DNA of 64,000 bases, taken from NCBI RefSeq assembly GCF_025195125.1, contig NZ_JAMGSL010000002.1, forward strand, positions 124,001-188,000. The letters are read 5' to 3'. Origin of the DNA: Streptomyces sp. Je 1-79 (lineage in GTDB: Bacteria; Actinomycetota; Actinomycetes; Streptomycetales; Streptomycetaceae). The notes beneath the pieces were generated by a model. It had not been told where the DNA came from. It ran no database searches and saw nothing but the letters and a program-made list of their open reading frames with translations. Of this stretch, positions 59,172 through 64,000 are shown piece by piece (within the stretch, counting starts at the first letter, position 1; the number at the start of each line of letters is the position of its first letter). Both the position numbers and the translations under genes were made by a program.

Positions 59172-60569
59172 TCATTGTGCCGGTAGGGGCACGAGCGCCC
59201 GGTACCGGTGTGCGTACGACCGCCAGGGCCGCCAGGCGTCGGACTCCGGGCGCGCCTCCGGGTCGGCCTGCGGGTCCACGTCGGGGTCGCCGAGGGCCCG
59301 CATACGGATCACGGCGGCGTGGACGGCGGTGACACCGGGGACGGCGCGCAGGGCGCGCTCGGCCTCGTCGCGGTCGGCGCCGGGGTCGAGGCGTACGGCA
59401 CCGTCGGCGAGCGCGGCGGCGAGCGGGCCCGCCTGGGGGTGGGCGGTGAGCGCGGCGGGTTCGGGGAAGAGGCGGGTCAGGGTGGAGCAGGCGTTGTCCA
59501 GGGGCGTGCCGTGGGTCTGGACGAGCCGCGCCGCCTCGTCCGGGCCGACCACGGTCCGGAGCGCGAACTCCTCCGGTTCGGCCGCACCCGGCGACCGCAG
59601 GCCGGGGCGGGCGGCGACCCGGCCGGCGAGGGCGGGGTCGGCGCCGAGGCGCTCGGCGACGGCGTACGGATCGGCGTCCAGGTCGAGGAGGCGGCGCAGC
59701 CGCTGGACGGCGGTGGTCAGGTCGCGCAGGTCGGTGAGGTGGATCCGGGCGTCGAGCCAGGGCCCGGCGGCGCGCTCGTCGACGGAGACGATGCCGATGC
59801 CGTACGGGAGGCGGAGCGTACGGCGGTAGGTGCGGGCGCCGGGGCCGGGGCCGGAGAGCACCTCCTCGACGCCGGGCACGGCCTCGGCGGAGAGCAGGTC
59901 GAAGACCTCGCGGGCGGCGTACGGGCCCCGGTGGGCGAGCCGCAGCGGCACCCCGGCGGCGAGTGCGGTACGGGGCCCCGCGCCGGTGCCGGACTCGGCG
60001 CGCAGTTCGGTGGGGGTACGGGCGTAGATGCGGCGGATCGTGTCGTTGAACTGGCGCACGCTGGCGAAGCCGGAGGCGAAGGCGATCTCGGTGACCGGCA
60101 GCCCGGTGGTCTGCAGGAGCAGCCGGGCGGTGTGCGCGCGCTGGGCGCGGGCGAGGGCGACGGGGCCGGCGCCGAGTTCGGCGGTGAGCTGTCGCTGCAC
60201 CTGGCGGGGGCTGTAGCCGAGGCGTCCGGCGAGGCCGGGGACGCCCTCGCGGTCGACGACGCCGTCACCGATCATCCGCATGGCGCGCCCGACGATGTCG
60301 GCACGGACGTTCCACTCGGCGGAACCGGGCACGGCGTCCGGCCGGCACCGCCGGCAGGCGCGGAAGCCGTGGCCCTGGGCGGCGGCCGCGGTCGGGAAGA
60401 ACGTGACGTTCTTCCGCTTGGGCGTGACGGCGGGGCAGCTGGGGCGGCAGTAGATCCCGGTCGTCTCGACGGCGAAGAAGAACGCACCGTCGAACCGCGC
60501 GTCCCGACTGCTGACCGCCTGGTACCGCGTGTCCTCGCCGCTCTCCGGCCTGGTTCCCTGATGCCTCAC
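59172..60569 (-). CDS. Ada-AlkA type fusion: methyl-phosphotriester sensor/AraC HTH plus 3-methyladenine glycosylase domain (shortened)
   Basis: 465 aa from GTG 60567-60569 (start uncertain; the ribosome binding site GGAGGG is very close). The N-terminal Ada zinc site is complete: C41, C45 (YCRPSCPA), C72, C75 (ACRRCRPD), where C41 would accept methyl groups. AraC-type HTH follows (VPGLAGRLGYSPRQVQRQLT, VTEIAFASGFASVRQFNDTI), then an AlkA N-domain and HhH-GPD domain. The HhH motif reads VPGVTAVHAA rather than PG[IV]GPWTA, and about 20 residues around the usual catalytic Asp are missing before AWRPWRSYA. It may be a regulator with a degenerate glycosylase. Confidence 0.85.
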   Translation of the reverse strand: MRHQGTRPESGEDTRYQAVSSRDARFDGAFFFAVETTGIYCRPSCPAVTPKRKNVTFFPTAAAAQGHGFRACRRCRPDAVPGSAEWNVRADIVGRAMRMIGDGVVDREGVPGLAGRLGYSPRQVQRQLTAELGAGPVALARAQRAHTARLLLQTTGLPVTEIAFASGFASVRQFNDTIRRIYARTPTELRAESGTGAGPRTALAAGVPLRLAHRGPYAAREVFDLLSAEAVPGVEEVLSGPGPGARTYRRTLRLPYGIGIVSVDERAAGPWLDARIHLTDLRDLTTAVQRLRRLLDLDADPYAVAERLGADPALAGRVAARPGLRSPGAAEPEEFALRTVVGPDEAARLVQTHGTPLDNACSTLTRLFPEPAALTAHPQAGPLAAALADGAVRLDPGADRDEAERALRAVPGVTAVHAAVIRMRALGDPDVDPQADPEARPESDAWRPWRSYAHRYRALVPLPAQ

Positions 60570-61084
60570 GCCCTCCAGTGTGCGGGACCCGACGCCCCCC
60601 GCCTGGCGGTTTTCGGACACGACGCTGCCGGGGGCCGGCGGCGGGCCCGGCCAGGCGCCGCCGCCGTGCGCCCGGCGGGTGGCTCGGCCGGGTGGCTCAG
60701 CCGGGCGGCTCGGGCGGGTGGCTCGGGCGGGCGGCCGCCCGGTCCGGCGGACCCGGCGGACCCGGCCGGGCGGGCTCTTGCCCGCCCGGCCGATCGTGCG
60801 CGGGTCCGGCTACCGGCCCGCGTGCCGGGTGCGGGCGCCGCGCCGGCTCGCCCCGGGCGGCCGCCGGGTCCGGCGAGCCGGGCGGCGCCGCCGTGCGACG
60901 CCCGGGCGGCTCCCCCCGGGCGCCCGCTCGGACCGAGGGGCTCTGCTCGCCCCGGGCGGCCGACCGGCCCGACGGACCCGGCGGACCCGGCGGACCCGGC
61001 GGGCCCGGGGGCTGGGCGGGCGGTCGGCTCGGCCCGGGCGGCTCCGGGCCGCCGGCCCGGCCGGCCGCTCGTGTGCCGGGCCGG
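60570..61084. other. low-complexity, extremely GC-rich intergenic stretch
   Basis: 515 bases between Ada/AlkA and rsgA, both on the reverse strand. From about 60630 it consists of short Gly/Pro/Arg-coding repeats on every frame (runs such as CCCGGCGGACCCGGCGGA at 60965-61010). I see no homology, no ribosome binding site with a sensible frame, and no RNA gene. It probably arose by slippage of short GC repeats. Confidence 0.6.
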
Positions 61085-62215
61085 CTAGCGGTCCGCGTGG
61101 CGGGTGCGGGGGCCGCGTTTGGCCTCCAGTGCCGCGCGGCCCTCCGCGCCCTTGCGCTTCCAGTCCTTGAGCATCTCGGCCCGCATGCGGGCGTCCGTCT
61201 TGGCGACGATGCGCTGGTTCTCGCGCAGGAGCTTGCGGTAGCTCTCCAGCCGGCGGACCGAGAGCGTGCCGTCGTCCACCGCGGCTGTCACGGCGCAGCC
61301 GGGCTCCGCCTCGTGGGCGCAGTCGTGGAAGCGGCACTCCTCGGCGAGGCCCTCGATCTCCGAGAAGACCTGGCCGACGCCGGCCTCGGCGTCCCAGAGC
61401 CCGACCCCGCGCAGCCCCGGGGTGTCGATGAGGACACCGCCCCCGGGCATCACGAGCAGGTTGCGCGTGGTCGTGGTGTGACGGCCCTTGCCGTCCACGT
61501 CACGGGCGGCCTGGACGGTCATGACGTCCTCGCCGAGGAGCGTGTTGGCGAGCGTGGACTTGCCGGCGCCGGAGACGCCGAGCAGCACACTGGTGCCGCC
61601 CGCCACGACCGCCCCGAGCACGTCGAGCCCCTCGCCGGTGGTGGAACTGACGGGAATCACCTGCACGCCGGGCGCCGCGCTCTGCACGTCCTCGACGAGG
61701 TACGAGAGGCCGACCGGGTCGGGCACGAGGTCGGCCTTGCTGAGTACGACGAGCGGCTGGGCACCGGACTCCCAGGCGAGGGCGAGGAAGCGCTCGACGC
61801 GGCCGAGGTCCAGCTCGACGGCGAGCGAGACGGTGATGATCGCGTGGTCGACGTTGGCGGCGAGGATCTGGCCCTCGGAACGCTTGGACGACGTGGACCG
61901 CGCGAACGCCGTCCGGCGCGGGAGGAGCGCCCGTACGTAGCGGGGATCGCCGGTCGGGTCGACCGCGGCCCAGTCGCCCGTGCAGACGACCTTCAGCGGG
62001 TCGCGGGGCACGACGAACTCGGTGTCGGCCCGCAGGGTGCCGATCGGGGTGACCAGGTCGCACTGACCGCGGTCGACCCGCAGGACCCGGCCGGGCAGAA
62101 GCCCCTGCTCGGCGTACGGAGCGAACTCCGCTTCCCAGCCTTCATCCCAGCCGTGGGCGGCGAGGACGTGCTGAGCATCAGAAGTGGAAGACGTGTTGAG
62201 CGAAGCGTTGAACAA
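61085..62215 (-). CDS. rsgA: ribosome small subunit-dependent GTPase A
   Basis: 376 aa. An OB-fold (GRVLRVDRGQCDLVTPIGTL) is followed by the circularly permuted GTPase: G4 LSKAD, then G1 GVSGAGKST, G3 DTPGLRG. The C-terminal zinc knuckle is ECRFHDCAHEAEPGC. RsgA assists late maturation of the 30S subunit in the cytoplasm. The start is a TTG (62213-62215) with GAAGGG six nt upstream. A 23-codon ORF with a strong ribosome binding site lies just upstream on the same strand. The C-terminus is basic and extended. Confidence 0.93.
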   Translation of the reverse strand: MFNASLNTSSTSDAQHVLAAHGWDEGWEAEFAPYAEQGLLPGRVLRVDRGQCDLVTPIGTLRADTEFVVPRDPLKVVCTGDWAAVDPTGDPRYVRALLPRRTAFARSTSSKRSEGQILAANVDHAIITVSLAVELDLGRVERFLALAWESGAQPLVVLSKADLVPDPVGLSYLVEDVQSAAPGVQVIPVSSTTGEGLDVLGAVVAGGTSVLLGVSGAGKSTLANTLLGEDVMTVQAARDVDGKGRHTTTTRNLLVMPGGGVLIDTPGLRGVGLWDAEAGVGQVFSEIEGLAEECRFHDCAHEAEPGCAVTAAVDDGTLSVRRLESYRKLLRENQRIVAKTDARMRAEMLKDWKRKGAEGRAALEAKRGPRTRHADR

Positions 62216-62276
62216 GGGGAACCCTTCGAAGGGCGGCCCCGGCGGCGCGCTAGGCGCGCGGAAGTCAAGTGGGTTG

Positions 62277-62348
62277 TCAGCCGGAGACCACAGGGGTGGA
62301 AACGATGAACTCCTGAATGCGGGCAGCGCCCGTCACCATGACAGTCAT
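62277..62348 (-). CDS. small ORF (23 aa) upstream of rsgA with strong ribosome binding site
   Basis: ATG at 62346-62348, preceded by CAGGAGGTG (58-66 of 62300s), the best ribosome binding site in the region, and stop at 62277-62279. The peptide begins MTVMVTGAARIQ and ends STPVVSG. A TTG one codon upstream is an alternative start at better spacing. It ends 61 nt before the rsgA start. It could be a translated leader controlling rsgA or a small protein in its own right; I do not recognise it. Confidence 0.5.
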   Translation of the reverse strand: MTVMVTGAARIQEFIVSTPVVSG

Positions 62349-62573
62349 CAATGTCCTCACCTCCTGCTTCTTCTCAACGAACCAACGAACCAACGAACCG
62401 AGACCGCGCCCCCCGGCAACGACACACAGCCGCGCCTGGGAACGAGCAGAACCATAGCCCCACCCCACGGCAGGGCACCACCTGATTAAAGCCAGGGCTT
62501 CACCTGAACGCCCCCGACAGCCGGCGGAAGGCTGACGGGCCGGAAACCGTTCGCGGCCCTGGGCGAACGCTCC

Positions 62574-62579
62574 TAGCCT
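62574..62579 (+). promoter_or_regulatory. -10 box (TAGCCT) giving a probable leaderless transcript
   Basis: TAGCCT matches the Streptomyces TAGNNT -10 pattern and is 7 nt from the GTG at 62587 (10 from the ATG at 62590). There is no ribosome binding site, so transcription probably starts at or within a base or two of the start codon. No clear -35. Confidence 0.5.
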
Positions 62580-62586
62580 GCGTCAG

Positions 62587-63081
62587 GTGATGACTGCTGA
62601 AGACGTGTTGTCCGTCCTGGCTCTCCTACGGCGAGCGAAGGCGGACGTCTGGATCGGTGGAGGATGGGGGATCGACGCACTGGTCGGCGAGCAGACGCGA
62701 GACCATCGGGACCTGGACCTGATGCACCGGCAGGACCAGGAGGACGTCGTGGTGGCGGCGCTCCATGAGGCCGGTTTCGTGGAGACCCTGGACTGGAGGC
62801 CCATCCGATTCGTCGTGACGGCACCGGACGGGCGAGAGATCGACCTCCACCCGCTGGTCTTCGCAGATGACGGCTCAGCAGTGCAGGCGTCACCCGAACC
62901 CGAGCGTCCCTTCGCCTACCCGACCTCGTGCTTCGTGACGGGCACCCTCCTTGGGACGTCAGTCCCGTGCTTGTCTGCCGAACAGCAGGTCCACTTCCAC
63001 CAGGGCTACGAGCCCTCGGAACGTGATCGTCACGACATGGACCGACTCCGCCGCGTCTTCGGCATCGCAACGCACTTCTGA
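62587..63081 (+). CDS. nucleotidyltransferase domain protein, lincosamide nucleotidyltransferase (LnuA)-like
   Basis: 164 aa (163 if the ATG at 62590 is used). The nucleotidyltransferase core is GGWGIDALVGEQTRDHRDLD with metal ligands D42 and D44 in RDLDL, and a third acid in GREIDLHPL at about 85. These features match the LnuA/LinA and related aminoglycoside-nucleotidyltransferase-like group, which transfers AMP to a hydroxyl. Whether it modifies an antibiotic is unknown. Lower GC and more varied codons than its neighbours hint at transfer. Leaderless start likely. Confidence 0.8.
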   Translation: MMTAEDVLSVLALLRRAKADVWIGGGWGIDALVGEQTRDHRDLDLMHRQDQEDVVVAALHEAGFVETLDWRPIRFVVTAPDGREIDLHPLVFADDGSAVQASPEPERPFAYPTSCFVTGTLLGTSVPCLSAEQQVHFHQGYEPSERDRHDMDRLRRVFGIATHF

Positions 63082-64000
63082 TCACGACGCCCGGAGGGTG
63101 TCCAGTACCGCGAGCTGCTCCGTGAGGCGGTCGGCGGACCAGGTGTCGAGCCAGGACGCGAAGTCTCCGCCGTAGGCGCGGGGAGCGGCCTCCACGCGCA
63201 TGACGAGGGCGAGGTAGACACGGTAGAGGGCGAGCCGTACGCGGGCGCCGGTGTCGACGGTCAGGCCGGGTGTGACGGAGCGGTACCCGGCCATGAGGTC
63301 GGCGTCGTCCTCGGCCGCACCGAGGGGGTCGAGCCCGACGAGTTCGGCCAGGGGGTCGCCGAAGAAGGCGCGTTCGCCGTCGATGAGGCCGGCCAGAGAC
63401 CATGAGCCGTCGACGTCCCGGGCCAGGACGATGTTGCCTTCCCAGGCGTCGAAGTGGACGAGCGCGGGACGACGGACCTCCGCGAGCCGGTGGCCGAACC
63501 GCACGGGCAGTCCGGCGAACTCGGCGGCCGGGGCAGGCAGGGTGACGCCGAACCGGCCGGCGTCGGCGAGGACGGCACGCAGCATGCCGGTGAAGGCGGA
63601 GGGCCAGTCGGGGGTGGAAAGGCCGGCGGCGCTCTGCGGGTATCCGTACGCCGGGCCGGTGACGGTGGCGACCCGGGCCAGGCACTCGCCCAGCCGGCGG
63701 CGCAGCACGGTGCGGTCGGCTGGGGTGAGCCAGTCGCGGGCGGCGTCCCATGTGGCGCCGTCGAGGTAGGAGAGAAGCAGCCACTCGGCGGGCGCGCCAC
63801 GGCCGGAGGGCTGGTGGTGGAGGACGGTGGGCGCCTGGACACCCGCTCCGGCGGCGAGACGGTGGAAGAGCGCCTCGGTGCCGAGGAGCCCCTGCTCGTG
63901 AGCGAGAGCGGGAGCGCTCGCTAGGGGCGCGGTCTTGAGTATCAGACGCCGTCCGTCGGTGAGTTCGAGCAGGCGGACGGAGTTGTAGAGGCCCCCGCTG
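63082..64000 (-). CDS. aminoglycoside phosphotransferase-fold kinase (cut by window edge)
   Basis: At least 305 residues are open to the right edge, so the N-terminus is outside the window. The kinase motifs are LVHFDAWEGNIV (catalytic HxD with the metal-binding N) and LAGLIDGERAFFGDPLAELV (the metal-binding Asp of the IDxE loop). Upstream are LILKTAPL (ATP-binding Lys) and HEQGLLGTEALFHRLAAGAG. The APH family phosphorylates antibiotics, fructosamine or homoserine-like substrates; the substrate here is unknown. Convergent with the nucleotidyltransferase gene with no gap. Confidence 0.87.
   Translation of the reverse strand, partial: SGGLYNSVRLLELTDGRRLILKTAPLASAPALAHEQGLLGTEALFHRLAAGAGVQAPTVLHHQPSGRGAPAEWLLLSYLDGATWDAARDWLTPADRTVLRRRLGECLARVATVTGPAYGYPQSAAGLSTPDWPSAFTGMLRAVLADAGRFGVTLPAPAAEFAGLPVRFGHRLAEVRRPALVHFDAWEGNIVLARDVDGSWSLAGLIDGERAFFGDPLAELVGLDPLGAAEDDADLMAGYRSVTPGLTVDTGARVRLALYRVYLALVMRVEAAPRAYGGDFASWLDTWSADRLTEQLAVLDTLRAS

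Noticed and set aside
60810..61337. Reverse-strand Arg/Gly/Pro-rich frame between rsgA and Ada-AlkA
   Set aside because: Low-complexity reading of GC repeats that partly overlaps rsgA in another frame, without ribosome binding site.

Overview
The window is a stretch of chromosome from a high-GC actinomycete, almost certainly a Streptomyces or close relative. Support comes from the very high G+C with strong third-position bias, frequent GTG and TTG starts, RamB-like, PucR, LacI and TetR regulators, a DmdR/IdeR-type iron box, a DUF2637 protein, an orphan HATPase-only ATP-binding protein, and small leader peptides with an H-[VI]-D-x-G-x-x-x-SA-x-C motif. I see no rRNA, tRNA, CRISPR array, insertion sequence or prophage. 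Both ends are cut genes: a SulP permease at the left and an aminoglycoside-phosphotransferase-fold protein at the right.

Layout. (1) 1-9.6 kb: SulP transporter, small membrane protein, HSL-type esterase, LacI-family regulator, then a reverse-strand operon (NCS2 permease, amidohydrolase/deaminase, TauE-like exporter) preceded by two abutting 14-bp palindromes that look like LacI-family operators; then a RamB/ScfR-like regulator. (2) 9.6-24.6 kb: a large sulfur-scavenging locus. One 11-gene reverse-strand operon encodes five luciferase-like flavin monooxygenases, an FMN reductase, two polar-amino-acid-type binding lipoproteins, a permease, an ATPase and a GNAT acetyltransferase. A leader peptide precedes it. 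Divergent from it are a second permease and a cysteine-free Rrf2 regulator, then a second leader peptide and an SsuA-like binding protein. The parts list closely matches the Bacillus subtilis ytmI-tcyJKLMN-cmo and yxe loci. (3) 24.6-32.8 kb: AraC/GyrI regulator; an acyl-CoA dehydrogenase-etfB-etfA operon; a Zn-ribbon/OB-fold protein and a TetR regulator linked by a shared 15-bp operator; then an SDR plus second acyl-CoA dehydrogenase with its own divergent TetR. (4) 32.9-43.1 kb: Eis-like acetyltransferase, then purine catabolism: XdhC chaperone, NCS2 permease, three-subunit xanthine dehydrogenase and divergent PucR regulator. (5) 43.4-64 kb: a mixed block with a TPR protein, P-loop/beta-propeller protein, GntR regulator, iron-box-controlled FhuF-like protein, DUF2637 and HATPase proteins convergent on a 22-bp palindrome, PoxB, PP2C-like protein, giant subtilase with divergent HTH regulator, DUF456, GNAT, Ada-AlkA protein, RsgA with an upstream small ORF, and a nucleotidyltransferase.

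How it works together. The dominant theme is nutrient scavenging: organosulfur (probably cystine-like or S-substituted cysteine compounds), purines and their oxidation or deamination products, and acyl-CoA beta-oxidation feeding ETF. Each module has its own local regulator, and in most cases an inverted-repeat operator is visible. Starts were chosen from ribosome binding sites and 4-nt stop/start overlaps, and several differ from the longest open frame. All functional calls are from motif recognition by eye; no database search was run.
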